A stretch of 64,000 bases of DNA, taken from Hirudinaria manillensis (taxonomy: Eukaryota > Annelida > Clitellata > Hirudinida > Hirudinidae). Positions within the stretch are counted from its first letter, which is position 1; each line of letters begins with the position of its first letter. Under the pieces are notes generated by a model that searched no databases, was not told the origin of the DNA, and saw nothing but the letters and a program-made list of their open reading frames with translations. The DNA lies in NCBI GenBank assembly GCA_034509925.1, contig CM067531.1, positions 3,901,501 to 3,965,500 on the forward strand. The letters are read 5' to 3'. This document shows positions 1-26,873 of this stretch, piece after piece. A program made the translations under genes and the position numbers.

Positions 1-215
1 TTTTAAATACATGTATAATAATGATCATTGTTATCATTATCATCAATCAATTCATTACAAAGTAATGAAGCAGTTTATGTTGTCTATCTATTCAAGTCAT
101 TATTAGTTTTTAAGAAGATAAATGGTTATTATTACTTAAAACAATTATAATAACCATGAAAGATCAGTCTATAATAATATTGCAATATTTTAAGTGATGT
201 CTTTTAAACTGCTAC

Positions 216-882
<667 letters not shown>

Positions 883-899
883 CTGGCAATAAGTTTTAA

Positions 900-3578
900 A
901 TGTGAGATTCAAAATGGCTGTTATGCTTTCAAGTAGAAAACACTAATATTGCTACAACACAAGACATATTTAACTTTTGAGAGGTTCAAAATATCAACAT
1001 CATCTTGATGCAAGTGCTTAAATATCTCACGTATGATACAAACTAGTAATATCATATTTAGGATACAAGCATACTTACATATTTTACTACAATTTAATAT
1101 AATTGTTAATATATGTGTGAACTATCATAGTATATGACTATATCATGCCATATCGTGTCAAGCCATTTCTTCAAAAACTTTGATATTAACATGAAATAAC
1201 AGTTAAAGTAAACCGAATTTCTTTTATTAATTTCTAAAACAAATGTTTTTCGTTTAATTATGATAACCTCCTTTTCCATCTTCAGAAGTCACTGAACATC
1301 TGAAATTTTTCAACACAATTTTTCAACAAGGATTTTGAGTTAATCACAAAATCAATTGTTTCAGTAAATGAAAACAGCACTTCAACGTCAGCAAAATGTT
1401 CATTATTTCATTGAAGGACTTGCAGTCAACAAATTAAAATATTTTGCATCAACAACATAAAATGTTGGCAACAAGAATATGAAACAAAGAAGATACATCA
1501 TTTCATCTGAGATGCTAACAGTGAGTAAGTCTTGTGAGTCTCCGAATATTGTTCATCTCTTGCCAAGGGTGCATTCATCTGATTCGTGATTAAATGAATA
1601 AATCATCAAATCTGTATTAATTCGGGGAATAAAATAATGATCAGCAATTTAACTTATCATGCTATAATTGCTATATTTTCTGAATAAAATGCAAATATTC
1701 CTATTTAATTTCAATTTATAAACTGTTCTTCAAGTTTGATCATTGCTATTTTTTCATCTGTCTGATTATTGTGATTGTTATTTCATTCAAAAATATTAAA
1801 CTAATTTAACATTCATTAAATCATATCCATAAACCTGATGATGAGTGTCATCTTGACATCTTGCTGAAGCATGTAACCTAATATGTATTAATTCAAAAAA
1901 AGCTATTAAACCTATTAATTAACCCAAAAAAATAAATGTATAATGAAATTATAGTATTGTTTTAAACATTTTTTTACTACAATATAAAAATAGAAGATTA
2001 TAGGCCATGCTAACAATTTTTCTCATAAGAATAAAAACCAAAGAATAAGAAAGCTGATAGAAGAAAACAGTCAAGTGTTTAAATGTTATCCCTCACTAAC
2101 TCGAACGATCCAGGATGTGATCCATCAGATACAAACTTTCTAAACCAACCGCTAAATTTTAAAAAAATTATGGACAATGCATTATTTAAAGTCAAAGAAA
2201 CGATTCAGAATTTCACTTGTTTGCTTGAGTTGTTGGTGTTGGACAACCACTGAGGTCAGTCAGTTGGCAAGTTTCCTTTTTCAATCAAAATATTTCTGTT
2301 GAAAACTCACTAAAACTTACATATCATGAATAAGTGTGTATCAATTGTACATCGGCTTAATTATTTATGCTGGTCATTAGATATTTTTTCAATCAAATAA
2401 TAGTATCAATTTTAACAAATTACATTCGTTGACATTCCAATTTTTTGCTCCAAGATATTCTAGTTGTGGATCACTTCCTAAAAATTTGTCATTTTATTTA
2501 TTGATAAATTAAACTTTAAAATAAATATAAATAATAAACAAAATTATTTTTAAAGACCATTCCAGACTTCCATCCATAAATTTTTGACGATACTTAAAAA
2601 TATCAAAACGCCCCACTAATTCACAGGCATCAGTAAAAACTCATTAATTCAAAAAGTGCGTCTGCTCACAAGGCTTCAAGATGTTAAAATCGGTGCTGTT
2701 GTTGGAGCGAAGTTAATATTTATTGTTTAGTTCACCATAGTGACGGGCTTGTATAAAATGTGGCCTTGATTTTATACAATTATACCATTTTAAAACTTAA
2801 AACCATGAGGTATTATTTTTGATATGCCCAACACTTACAGTTCAAAGTTTCCATACATTTTCCAAAAACTTTAAAATGTTTAAATACATACTAGAATATT
2901 AACATTATCGAATGTGCTATTAAATATATGGCATTTATCAAATTCTCCTGGAATATCAGAAATTCGGAAGAATAGACAGCACCAAAAATGAAAGCCCAAT
3001 GGCCTCCGTCTATTCAGTAGTCTCTGCTGTCTGCTAAGCAAAATAGACAAGTAAAAACAAGTCCATCTACATTCGTATTTATATAAATCACAAACATTTA
3101 CTTTAATAGGAGGTTTGTCATTTGTATTGACCTGTTAAACGACGTCCAAGAGTTCACTTCATTTTGCGATTAAGTAAAAGGCATCGTTATTATCATCGTT
3201 TTTAAGTCAATGAATTTCTGGTAAGTAATTAATTTCATTATTTGAAGTCTTTCTTCGCAGAATATTTCGAAGAATAAATTAAAATGATAATTTAAACTTT
3301 GCATTTTTGAAAATGTTTGCTTAATATTAACAATGTGTAAAAGCTCTCCATAAATATTGTTATCAAAAGCATACGTTGAATTCGTTTAAGAGCACATAAT
3401 AAATTTTAAATATTAATTTATTACATATGAACTATTTTTAATAATTATTAATAGTTTAAAAATGTAAAAATAAATTGCTTTGACAAAAAGTTGCAGAATC
3501 TTCCCTCTAGAACTCGTGTTGCTCGATCTGATTTTCTATTGAGCGGAAAGTATACTGAGTTGAGTTTGGATTGTCAAG
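900..3578. other. intergenic / upstream region without a recognised gene
   Basis: AT-rich and stop-dense in all frames. It separates the minus-strand coiled-coil gene end from the PA2G4 start. It may contain further exons of the left gene or the PA2G4 promoter, but no exon could be supported. Confidence 0.5.
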
Positions 3579-5690
<2,112 letters not shown>

Positions 5691-5713
5691 GACTGTTGTT
5701 TATGTTTCGAAAG

Positions 5714-5719
5714 AATAAA
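5714..5719 (+). terminator. PA2G4 polyadenylation signal
   Basis: AATAAA 24 bp after the PA2G4 stop codon. A second AATAAA-like motif lies near 5807. Confidence 0.65.
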
Positions 5720-6069
5720 TTTCAGTAGGGAATGACTGTAGTGTTCAGTGGTGGACACTTACTGAGATAATTTTTGTCAGATTGTGTTTATGGTATCCTC
5801 ATTGACCTAATAAAAATGAGCACTTCCTGACATTGTTTTTCTTTTGTTATATTATCTGCCATGGGATTCCAAGTTGGGGTTATAAATGTGCTTTTGTTAG
5901 TGACGCTGTCTCTCATGGGGGAGTTAACAAATACCATATAAATGGATGTGATAATAATATATACTAATTTTGGGACCGGTTGGGGATGGTTTTGCTGCTT
6001 CCCAAGGTTCGGCGTAGTCGTACGTTTCATTGACTAGATTGCTAATCGATGTCAATTGAGCAAAAATTT

Positions 6070-8295
6070 CTAGTTTTCGATCGTTTGTTGCTCCGAGTAC
6101 CACAGCTGTTTCAAAGGTAGACTCGCAAAACCTGCCACAATTATCATGACTCCTGCCACGATGAAAGATGTGGAATGCGTCAGGGGAACCAATCCTGTTT
6201 TGATAAGCATTAATTAATTTAGTCTTTAATTGTAAATTGAAAAACATTAATTGATAGTTTAACTCCGATTGCATTATTTAGAAAAGGTTGTTTTGGATTT
6301 GAGCGACTAAAATTATACGTTCCACTGACTTAGTTAATTTTAGCAACTTGTAAGACATTTGGTTTGTATAATTGAATCTCGCTTACTTGATAACAATGGA
6401 GCAATCATCGTGGAAAGACCCTGAAAAAATGAGGAAATGGAATAGGTTTGAGGGAATCTTTTGACTCCAAACATGTCCATTAAGAAGATTGGATTAAGAG
6501 TAACAAGGCTGGCTAAAAAAATTATTTGATATTTATATTTCGGTAGCTGTAATGTTTTTAGTAGCTAGATTATGTTATGTTTTAAGAAACCTAATTATTT
6601 CAGTAATCCTATATAATTAATTCATAATTCATTAATCCAAATACAAACCCATGAATATGCCTGAAATGACCGTTACAATAATTTGGTGACCGTAAGATGA
6701 GATCCAAGGCAATGCAAGCGCCAAAATTCCACATATTAGTAACGATGAACTATGCAGGACAAACTTAAAATACTTCCATAGGTCGCACAAAAATCCTACA
6801 GGAATCCTGAGCGCAGAGCTGAGGACCCAGAGAACAGTGAGTAGAGTTCGCGCTTGGTCTGGTCTCAATCCGGAAAAGAAGATGTGAGCAGGAAGGTTCA
6901 TTACAAGCAGGAAGGAAGCTTAGAGGTAAGATGTAGTTTAATTTACTTCCAAGAGATGAATGTTAATTATACAAGTTAATGCTAACCGATAAACGCCGTG
7001 ATGAAGGAGGCGCTGTACAAGAAAAACGAGGCCTTTTGAAGAACTACCAAAATCTCTTTCATGTCGAAACATATATTTCTGTCTGAAGAAATTGAGTAAA
7101 TGTCATCCTCTGACGATTTGATAACTTTATAATTTCGAGACATTTCTCCATCGGTTGTAGAGGATATGTTACGGAAGACAGTCTCCCGACGAATCTCACT
7201 GAGTTGTTCTGAATTCCTAGGAACATCTTCTCCAAAATACTGTTGAGAGCAAATTGCTTGAGAAGCGCTGACGAGCAAGTTGTCATTTGTAATGACGAAT
7301 CCGTCCAAGGAACCGTTGGAATTCTCCCTCAATCTTTCTCTTTCGCGTGACATTTGTCTCATTATGAACGACATTTCAACCGTTTCTTTTGACTTGACTC
7401 GGCGACAGAACATCGGGAACTTTGACTTAACCAACGTTTTTCGAACGACTCCACTGAAGATCATTCCACAAGCAATGCCATTAAGAAGCAGCGCGCCATA
7501 AATTTGATTGGCTCCTCTCCATCCATACCACGAGACCAAACATTTAGTGCACGGAGAGATTACGAACCCGGAAAATCCAGAAGCAAAGAGGACAACAGCC
7601 ATTGCTGTGCCTCTGTGCGATTTGAAGGTACGAGACATGACGACGATACACGACAGATGAAATGCTCCAAATCCAACACCTACAAATTGGAACAAAAGTA
7701 CATTAGCAGAAAAGATAATAAATTATTTCGATTAGCAATACTTAATCTATAATTAATCACAAATAACTTGTTTAATAATGACTCTCATAAGCAAAGGATG
7801 AATTTATTCCTTAAATAAAATGCCTTAATAATTCTCTTTAAAGTTTAAGTTTCTAACAAACCTGCTAACATGGTGTAACAGAGGATCAGATAGTTGCCAT
7901 GAGAGACCAACGAACTTCCGATGAAACCAGCCGACGAGATTACGGATCCAGTTATCATGACGACCAAAATATCAAACCTCCCGAGCATGAAACAATAGAA
8001 CGGAGCTATGGAAATAATCACACATGCACTTTGAAATCTACCTTCAATGAAAAATAAGCATAGCTTCACCGGTGACCAGGTAAATGCCAGGAAGCAGCGA
8101 TCCAATAAGGACAATCCGCGAACTACCGGCATTTTTGAATTCATCCAGAAATATAGGATAAAATTCAGGAAAGCTCTGACACATCCCCTCCACGAGACAA
8201 TTACAGACGATGGCAGCCACGAGCACCAGACCCTTCCTCCAGGCGGAATGATTATCCAAACGAGTCTCTTCTGTGCTGTTCTTACTTAATCCCAT
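6070..8295 (-). CDS. monocarboxylate-transporter-like MFS protein (SLC16 family)
   Basis: Six exons on minus (8295-8070, 8005-7862, 7679-6987, 6918-6649, 6512-6387, 6194-6070) give 527 codons plus stop. The protein has the MCT layout: a first helix followed by FPEFYPIFLDEF, LIGSLLPGIYLVTG, a GVGFGAFHLSCIVVMSRTF segment (family: GLGxG with a helix that tolerates RR/HR), YGWRGANQIYGALLLNGIA before a long hydrophilic loop (about residues 200-305), then the second six-helix half with RPDQARTLLTVLWVLSSALRIPVGFLCD, a LVTLNPIFLMDMFGVKRF helix and a final helix SFIVAGVMIIVAG. SLC16 proteins carry monocarboxylates, thyroid hormones or aromatic amino acids across membranes. The substrate cannot be read here and no one-to-one orthologue is claimed. 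The gene converges on PA2G4, with 379 bp between stops. Confidence 0.88.
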
Positions 8296-11200
8296 GATTA
8301 GAAGGACATGCTCCAGTTTCTATTTACCTCCAAATGCATTTCCAGCGCCATGGTTTCCTCTTTTAAACTCTTTAGTTACTTTCGCGCGGTTTACTATTAG
8401 TTATAAGCGTGAGAAGAACTCTAGATTGACTGCATATCTCGAAACGTTTACAAAGTGTCTAGGCAGCAATTAGCTGCTCTTAAATATGCAACGTTGAGAG
8501 CTGCTAAATATTCAAAGTTAAAAATATGCATGTCATTAAGAACATTTGAAAGTATAGTTTTATATCCATCCATCCCATCCGTTGGACGAGTTGAGAAATG
8601 CGAGAAGCAGAAAGATTTAAAAATAGCTGATTGACTTTTCGACTTTATTATTTAGATATGTGAAGATTCGCTACTCAAACATTCATCCAAGTAATCACCT
8701 GACATGGCTAGCTGTAATTATTAATAACACAAGTAATTATTAATAATACGAAGTTCCTCCAATCGTCCTCATAGAAAGCTCCTATCATGCCATTTCAGCC
8801 GACCAATCGAGGCAAGAGGTCGGAGTAGTGAACTTGTAAATAAATTCGGACTTTGGACTACGAAATATCGCTCAAGTTTTGTTTGTCTGGTCTTGAATAT
8901 ATCCTGTTGCGTCTTAGTGGTCATTTTAACCGAGAAATGGATTCAAATGTTGGCATGGGATGACATAAGACAGTTTCTGATGCTTTTGAAGTCACGTTAC
9001 AGTTGGCACATTGACGCAGGAGCAAAGTTGTAATTAATGTCAAAAGTTAAAATATCAAGAAGGGAACATGTTCGCATTCGTTGCATGTATATGTCCAATG
9101 AATTTTCTTTCTTTTCACTTTCTAAACAATTAATTTTTGCTTAATAAATTCGAATTTATTTTGATGACAGAAGAGATAATTAGGACATATTTTTTCTTGT
9201 GGTCCATATTTTTTTTATATGGACGTTCACAAAGCATGACAATGACGCTAATTATGTGAGGTTAGTCAAATATCACCAAGGCTAAGGGGCGGTTCCTCTT
9301 GCAATGCACTTTGCATATCATTAATTAACTTTCTTGTAAGTAACTTCATTTTAGGTTGAATTTTAAGCCGCTACCTGGTAGACTTCAGGAAGACATTTTG
9401 TAACATTTGCAGTGAAAGTAAACAGTCCCAACATATATCTTGCTGCCTTCTTTTTATCTAATCACATGAAAGTGACCTTGAGATAAAATAATGATTCGTT
9501 TTTATTTGTCATTTTTTGCCACTTTGGGGCAAGAGCACTCTACGTATCGATGGTGAACCCTTCTTACTCGGTGTTATCAGTTGTGCCACGGAATGTCCAA
9601 TTTTGTATCTCAGTTTCTGCGCAATGTTTGTCAAGTTAAGCAAACGTCATGGAATTGCTTCTAATGGATGAGAGATTGTTGAGAGGAGCTGAGAATGTCC
9701 TCTAACTCTGGTTACATAGTTTCCACGGCACTGGATTTATAGAGTGCGAGTAAAACCCAGAAAGATAGCTTTGACAAAATCGTTGTTGAAAATCAGATTG
9801 GGATTTCATGCCTTCTTTTATGTTATTGACTGCACAGAACAAGCCAGGAAGACTTTTAAATCAAATTTATGATATGCAATCATATTTATTATAAGATTAA
9901 TGGAACATGAAATGGCAGATGAGAAACGAAATATTTAATACTGGCACGCATGCTACACTCCACCTCTGGTAGACATGGTGTCTCAAAAATGGAGCAGAAA
10001 CCAATCCAAGATTGGCGAACTGCTCCTAATCGGAAGCAAGGTCATTTTCAGAGATTGTATCTAAGATTATCTGGAACTCTACTCGCGTCCAATTATTGAC
10101 CTCACTTCTTCCTCCTCAAATTATGGATGGTCTTCCTACAGACGTTTATCGTAGTTCGATTACTTACAATTATTTAGTATTTTGTTGAAATTCTTTGCTT
10201 ATCTTGTGACCTTGGAAGTATAAATTAAAATAAGTATGTATATTGTACAAGGTCTTTGTAAGACTCCAAGGTAAGCATTATCCCGCCACATTATCAACTC
10301 AATCGTATTATTAATTAGTAGAATTTTCACCAATTCCGGAGCATATCTTGAAAGGTTGTTGTTGAGGTGTTAGAATAGAACTTAATAAGTTTACAAATAA
10401 TTCAAAGGTAATTCCAGCGCAAACCTTTCTTCCGGTCAACATCGTGCTTGGAGATTTTACACTGAAAAGCTGAAACCATTCCTCTTTTTGCATAACTTTA
10501 GCTGAGCGAATGAATGGATGGACGAACGAGTGGATGGTTGGACGAATAAGCGAGTCGGGACTTTTTTCTATCAAATCTCTTTGCTCTATGACTGTGGAAG
10601 CTGAAGCACCCCCGCATCGGCTTTTGTTTGGTTGCAAAAGTCGTCAAGTGATGCTATGATGATCGACCAATCCACAACATCTAGAAATTGCAATCATCTG
10701 GCTGACTTCGACCGATTTTTTTTACAAGTTCGTCCAGAGGTCGCCCTAGTCGTTCATTTCGAACTTTGATTTAAACTGCACTAAAAACGTTGCAAACGAT
10801 TAAAGATAAACCCCGTAAATAAATCGAAATAATAAAAATAACATATTATTATGTGACAATTATATTAAAAGTACAATTAATAAACTTAATGCACTGAAAC
10901 TTCACCAGTCTCCAGAGTTGTACTGAAAACAGTCTTTCCATCCACAACAGTACATAGCACCAATGAAAATTTATTCTCCAAAGAACAGACAACGTAACAC
11001 ATCATATATTTTTCCAGAAAAGGTGGTGCATCTACGCATCGATTGATTTGAAGTAGCACGTATTCCTGCAGGTGAATTCTTGTTAGGATGCCAATAAGTT
11101 ATCAATAATAAACATCTGTGATAAGAATAAATAACGTGCATCGAACGACAAGGATGATAATTCTGGTTTAATTCTGCTTTTTTTTCTTCTCTTCGAATTT

Positions 11201-11994
11201 TACACGACAAAAACGATTCAAAATAAATTTAAATCGCCAACAAAAAACCGTCTCCGCAAAAGATTCCGAACGATTCTGGTCCTCTAAGAAAAAGTAAAAC
11301 AAAAAATAGTTAATCTCAAGGCTTCGCAAACCAGTTTTCAAACTTTTAGTGAAACAAAGCACTTAAATGCCAGAAAATGATTTTAAAAATGTTTTTCACA
11401 AATTAATTGCATAATAGTAAGTTGGACTAATCGCAAGTCGAATACTTAAACTTAGGTGCCGGTAAAATGTTTCCCATCGCGAGTCAAATTTTCATCTATC
11501 TACAGCATGATAAGAAACATTTTGCCACACACTTAAGTCTCTGATGTGCTTTCATCAAAGGGACTTTGACGTCCCAAGTTGAAGGAAAGAAGCAGATTTA
11601 AAAAAAAAAGAACTAACCATAAAAATATAGATCGATCGATTAGTCAACGTTAGTCAACGGATTTAGAAATTTTTCGAAAAGCTTTCCTATCGACACGCTC
11701 CAACTCCGACGTAAACTCGGGCCGCGAGACCCGCAAGACCTCGAGCTAAACTGCTTATCGACATCTCTAATCGCCCGATCTCCGCTTTTTTTCCTGCTAA
11801 GGAGACGAGAAATTGAAAGATGAAGATTACAGAAGATTATTGATTATCGTTCGTGTTTCCGAGCATGTTGCTCGCGATGAGGAGGCTGTCTCCGATGAAT
11901 CTGTTTAAGGGTAGGGCAGACCTTGAAAGAAACAAAAATGATTTTTAATAAAATCAACAATAACCAGGGAAATTACTCTATGAAAAACGGGAAA
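8296..11994. other. 3.7 kb without a recognised coding exon
   Basis: Between the transporter start and the SIK3-like stop. Open frames here are short, with no splice-supported exon. A degenerate GAATG/GGAC repeat lies near 10507-10550. The right part probably includes the kinase 3' UTR. Confidence 0.5.
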
Positions 11995-21588
<9,594 letters not shown>

Positions 21589-24500
21589 ATGTCGAAAATC
21601 TGTGCAAAATGTGAAAAGGCTGTTTATCCATTAGAAGAACTTAAGTGTTTGGATAAGGCAAGTCATTAAACTCTACATAGATTTGTCATCGAGTCCATTG
21701 GATCGTATGTTTTAATAGATATGGCATAAAGTTTGTTTCAAGTGCTGGGAGTGCGGAATGGCATTAAACATGAAGAACTACAAGGGCTACAACAAGTTTC
21801 CATATTGCAATGCGTTAGATTGCCTGATTCGTTAATTCATTTTTAATTGGATTACATGGCTTGTAAATATATTATTACTATCACCTACATCATCAGTCGA
21901 TTGATTAAGCTGCAGAAATTGGATTGTAGTTGTGAAACCATTACAAGAATTGATCTTGTGTTTTTTAACAATTTTTATCAGAGTTTTAAATGTTTTGTAA
22001 TGCAGCCATTATCCTCAGACAAAACACACAGTTGTGGCAGATACACCAGAACAACAGAGATTAAGTCAGACTTCAAAGATCCAGAGTCAGGTATTAGTTG
22101 TGGAATGATTTTAGGATTGGATTTAGTCATAGGATTAATGAGTTGGGGCTTAATTAATGGTTGTCTTACATGAGCTGAATACTTATATTCATTGGAATAA
22201 TTTTGCTTTGTCTGTGCAAGAACGCCTATCACACAGAGTTTAAAAAGTCTCTTGGCAAGTACACTCAGATAACAGATGATCAGGAAATGATGAGGCTGAA
22301 GAAAAATCAGGAAATCTTTAGCACGGTAGAATGTGCAATGTGTCCTGCGAATGCTTTACTCGATACCTGCTCCTTAGTTCACTGTTTTGGAAGTTTGCAT
22401 GGCTGACTTCAGTGATCTTTGAGGATTATCATGTAGAGCTTGCCTTACCAACAAATGAATGCATTTGTTGAAATTTCCAACCCTTAATTGTGATCTCCTG
22501 ATTTCAATGGTACTTTAGAAGTGGCGAGATTATTTTTTTGGTATGGTTTTTGTGTTCAAGTCAAGTGCATTTGTGTTTGAGCCTGGCTAGCCAATCAATA
22601 ATCAGTTTCCAATTGATGCCTAACACAAAGCAGTCCTTTGTTGTGATCAAATCCACCTGGATCAAATCTTGCAAATTTAATTTTCAGTCAAACAACTCAA
22701 TTCGATTCAGTTTATGGAATCAGTTTTTTTTCTTTCTCGCCAGATAAAGTATCATGAGGACTTTGAAAAGAACATAAAAGGTTCAAAGATTCAGATAGCA
22801 GACGATCCGGAGACTCAGAGGATGAAGCAACTGAACAGCATTGTCAGCCAGGTGGAGTACAAAGGATTGAGAGAGAAGGTGGGAGAGATGGAGGCCAAAA
22901 GGAAGGGCACAGGTGCTTCAAAATTTGATTGTTTGTTTATATTAATATAATTATTACGACTAATTATTAGCTAATTATTACAACAATTATTATTTCTGAA
23001 TAACGAGTCAATTTCAGACAACCATCCGGTCGACAATCCTGCGGAACAAGAGCCTCCTGCGCAGTCCCATTCCGTGGCCTACACTGGCCACGGCAAAGGT
23101 GAATCATTGCGCATAATTTAGCACCTCATAAATAATTCAAGACATTGTTTGAATTCAATTCAATGAAGGACGGAGGGATAGAATTACTCGGTGGTCGGAT
23201 TTTGTACTCGGCACTTGGCATGTTGCGGATGCCGGCGAATGAATTTTCATTCGCTCGTTTTATATTTATATATAGCCTGTTTAGCTTTGGAGAACTTAAT
23301 TAGTGCCATTGCGAGCATGGTTGTGATGTTATGCTGGTATGATGTGCGGCCATAAGTTGCATTTAAAACTAATTGTGCTCCTTAAACTCCTTCATCTTCT
23401 TCTTCTGTGGATTTCATTGTTCTCGAACTCACCTGTGCAAGTATGCCGGGAATGTGGATGGTGTGGGGGGAGGAAAATGCCTAGCTGTGCTACGTACTGG
23501 CTTGTGATCGGGATGCAAATGAGGCATTTCTATGCAGTTGTGCTTGGCTGGCTTGCATCACTGCAGCATCATCATCATCAGTTTAGGTCTTGAATTACTC
23601 ACTGCATACTATGTGCTGAATTTTGCTTCCAATCAAATTTCTGCAGCAACAATTTGAAACATAGCTAATCATAGTTTTATCTCATTTATGTCATTAATTG
23701 CATTTGAGATTAATAAAATTATGTAGTCAAAGTATGGATATTAGTGCACAACGTTCATCTGCTTGTTAAGTTATAATTATAACTTTAAATAATATAAATG
23801 ATTTTGTTAATTGTTCACTAATTACATCAAAATGTACTCGTGTCTATTATTTATGAGTTTGTTTATTTCCAGTTGATATGAATCATTCTGGCAAGAAAAT
23901 TGGTTCGATCAATGATTATGATCCAATTGGACCCGGTTCGGTGCGTACCCCGAATAAGCCAACCCAAGAATGGCAAGAAACGGTACCTTTGGATTCCAAG
24001 AAGAACTGTAAGTATATCTATGTATATTATATATATAAGTATGTTGAGCATTGAAAATTAATTATTCTGAACTCTATCTCTGTGACTTAATAACTTAATA
24101 ATTATGTTTAACTAAAAAAATATTTGTTGTTGTGAGAACATAGATATGACATAGTGTGTTGTGGTAGTTTTGTAATCAGACCATTTCAATTACATTGCAT
24201 TAAATCCTGTTCTCTTTAGTAAAAGATATCTTATATAAATTAATGGAGATCTTTGTATATTGAGAGAATCCATCTTAAAAACTGTAAAATGAAATGATGT
24301 TCTTTGTTGCTTACATTCAATTTGTGTAAAAAGGGCAACGTCATTATCGTAGTACTTGATGTGTTTGATTGATTGAATCTTTTTTATTCTTATCGAGGCA
24401 CATCGTGTGCAGTGCATTTCATCTTCCCTTGATAAAAATTGATTACATTGTGTTGTTTCAGTAAATAAGATGGAATTTTATTAATACATTAATTTATTTA

Positions 24501-25573
24501 TTTTAATTTTTTTTCTTTCAATTTTTACGTTCAGTGCATGGAAGCAACTCTCCTACAAAGCAGGGCAAGCAGAATACTTCAGTACCTAGTGAGATCATGA
24601 AAATTCAAATTAATTTTGCATAATATGGATGTGTCAATGTTACTGCTAAAACATTCTGAATAGTCATTTTGTTCCTCTCCTTATTTTGAGAAAAAACAAA
24701 AGAAATAAATACCTAATCATAATGTAATTCTTGAAAGGAAATTTTTTTTCTCATTCCCTGATGGGATTTTTATCTCATTTGTTTGAAGGTCTTTTAAACC
24801 ACCTAATCATGGCATTATCAATTATTAAATGGCCTTATAAATTAACTATATGTTGTTATTATTATTATTTCTTAATGTTCTCAACATTCTTTGGATAATT
24901 TCCATCAAATCATTTGTTAATTTTGAGCTAATTTAAGAGATTTTAATGATCTTGTTTAGCCAGGCAAAACGAAAACAGAGGATTTGCTTCAAAAACTAGC
25001 AAAAAATCAATGGTACGTACTTCCAACTTAAGTTTGGCTCTTTCCACAAACTTGTAAAACTTTTTGCACTTCCTATACATGATGATAATAGCCTGCAATT
25101 TTCATGTATGTATTTAGCTAATCTCTAGAGTGCCTCATGTATCCTGATAGGATGTGAAGGAACTTGTGGATCAATCCCATTTTTATGGCTGGTGGTGCAG
25201 ACCACGTATCGAATATAATGCAATGACTGTTTACTGTTACCGACACATGCCAATTTGATTTAACAGCTCAATTATATTGTCTTCTTACAGTCACTTTAAA
25301 ATATTGTGCATAATTTTTAAATTCACACAAATCATAATTTGGAAGCATAATTGTAATATTTGTAAAGGGGTTTAACAGTTGTTTAAAATGCTACAGGGAA
25401 TGGTGTGCAAGGCAATGTACGATTACACGGCCCAGGATACGGATGAAGTGACGTTCAAGGAGGACGATGTCATCATCAACTGCGAGCCAATCGACGAGGG
25501 ATGGATGTACGGGACGGTCCAGAGCACCGGGCTCCGTGGGATGTTGCCGTCGAATTACGTCGAGAAGATCTGA
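21589..25573 (+). CDS. LASP1: LIM and SH3 domain protein (LASP, nebulin-repeat family)
   Basis: Ten exons (21589-21657, 21719-21813, 22006-22090, 22221-22325, 22744-22912, 23018-23098, 23873-24007, 24535-24588, 24964-25016, 25397-25573) give 340 codons plus stop. The N-terminal LIM domain has all eight zinc ligands (C5, C8, H26, C29, C32, C35, C53, H56). [19 protein letters not shown] and two nebulin-like repeats follow (AYHTEFKKS..., KYHEDFEKN...), then a linker (about 175-280) and a C-terminal SH3 domain (about 283-340: [27 protein letters not shown]). LASP proteins are actin-binding scaffolds at focal adhesions and muscle. Intron 1 has a GC donor (AG|GCAAGT at 21658). The end of exon 9 is uncertain: a stronger donor at 25013 breaks frame, so TAC|GTACTT at 25017 was used. 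The usual length is about 260; the linker is longer here. Confidence 0.93.
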
Positions 25574-25589
25574 TGATGATGATGATGAT
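25571..25589 (+). repeat. six in-frame TGA stops in tandem at the LASP terminus
   Basis: The stop codon is the first unit of a short (TGA)6 run, so the termination site sits in a trinucleotide repeat. Confidence 0.9.
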
Positions 25590-26873
25590 GTTCCTATTGC
25601 AAAATTATCTTGCTAATGATCTGCAACTAGTCTTATTAAATGGCACAAAAGCTTGAATTTTTGCTCTGCAACGTTTGTTAAGTATTACAATCCCCATATT
25701 GGATGCTTGTGATTATTCTAAGTCATTTTGTGGAGGTTGGAGCTTTTTAATGTAATGTTTTGAAGTCATAGCTTGATAGACTTGTATCCAACAATATATA
25801 TGCCTCATATTGGGTTTGGCTCGAGTTATTTTCTGTATCATTTGATCTTTGGCTCGTATTTGTCGCGCTCCGGGAGAGAAACGTTGACTCCATTTGGCGT
25901 GTTTGTTCGCTTCTAGTTGCAACGACCGAGACTTTACGAGTATTCTCTTGCGTGATCCGAGATGCAAATCCGTTGCGTGTGCTTACGATCTGAGTTGTCA
26001 TCAATATCATTTTTGGCATCCTTTAATCTGTATTGATTATTAGCTGGTGGCTATAATTCAGTTGTCATTTTGCAAAATCTTATCCAAATTGTGCCTTTGC
26101 AGCTATGGTGAGGTAAATTTTGTTCTGCGACTTAACCGTAATTTTTGAGATTATTCCCAATTCTTCAGATCTAATCATGGTGTCCGACGTCCGCTTCTAT
26201 GCTTCGACTCGATAGGGATGGACTTCACTAAGTTTGATCTTAAATAATAATAATATTGGATTGGATGATCTACTTGTGAGAGTCTTTTTAAACCTAAATA
26301 AAGATATATGCAGCTTAACACGTACACTTCAGCACTTCTTAATTCTAGAATCAGATGAAAAGTAACGTGACCAAGTTCAAGTACAGGGAAGCCACTGCTA
26401 TTATTGTGTTATTCTTTCCAAGTTAAACTAGCAGTTCAATTGGCAAATAGGAAATCGTAAAATAAATCTGTTTATTGAGAATCTTTCATGAGCCTTGATA
26501 AAAACAGAACGTTTAAAATCACAAGTGTTCTAAGTCTGAAATTTCATGAAAAGTAATTTTAAAAAAAAGAAATAGTCCTCGACAACATCTTTCTATGATT
26601 GTCGAGTAGTCGTTCGTGGAGACAAACACTTGTGGCTCTGAATCGGTCGGCAGGGGGCGAAGAGAGTCAGTCCTCAGTAGAAACATCAAGCATTCAAGTA
26701 GCAAACCAACAAATAGCATGCCTCCTACTAATGATGATGACGATAATGAGGATGATGACGGCACAACTAAAGATTTCTAATGTTACGTAGGATTGTCGTT
26801 ACATAGGACTAATCATTGGATTGAGCTGCGAATCAACGTATAAAACAAAACACAATCTGAAAGAAATCCCGGC
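25574..26873. other. convergent 3' flanks of LASP and the HURP-like gene
   Basis: 1.3 kb between two convergent stop codons. Only short open frames are present and no supported exon; probably the two 3' UTRs. Confidence 0.5.

Noticed and set aside
5924-6274. 116-codon minus frame over the transporter 3' end
   Set aside because: Splice phase requires a different frame encoding the last membrane helix; this frame is a shadow.
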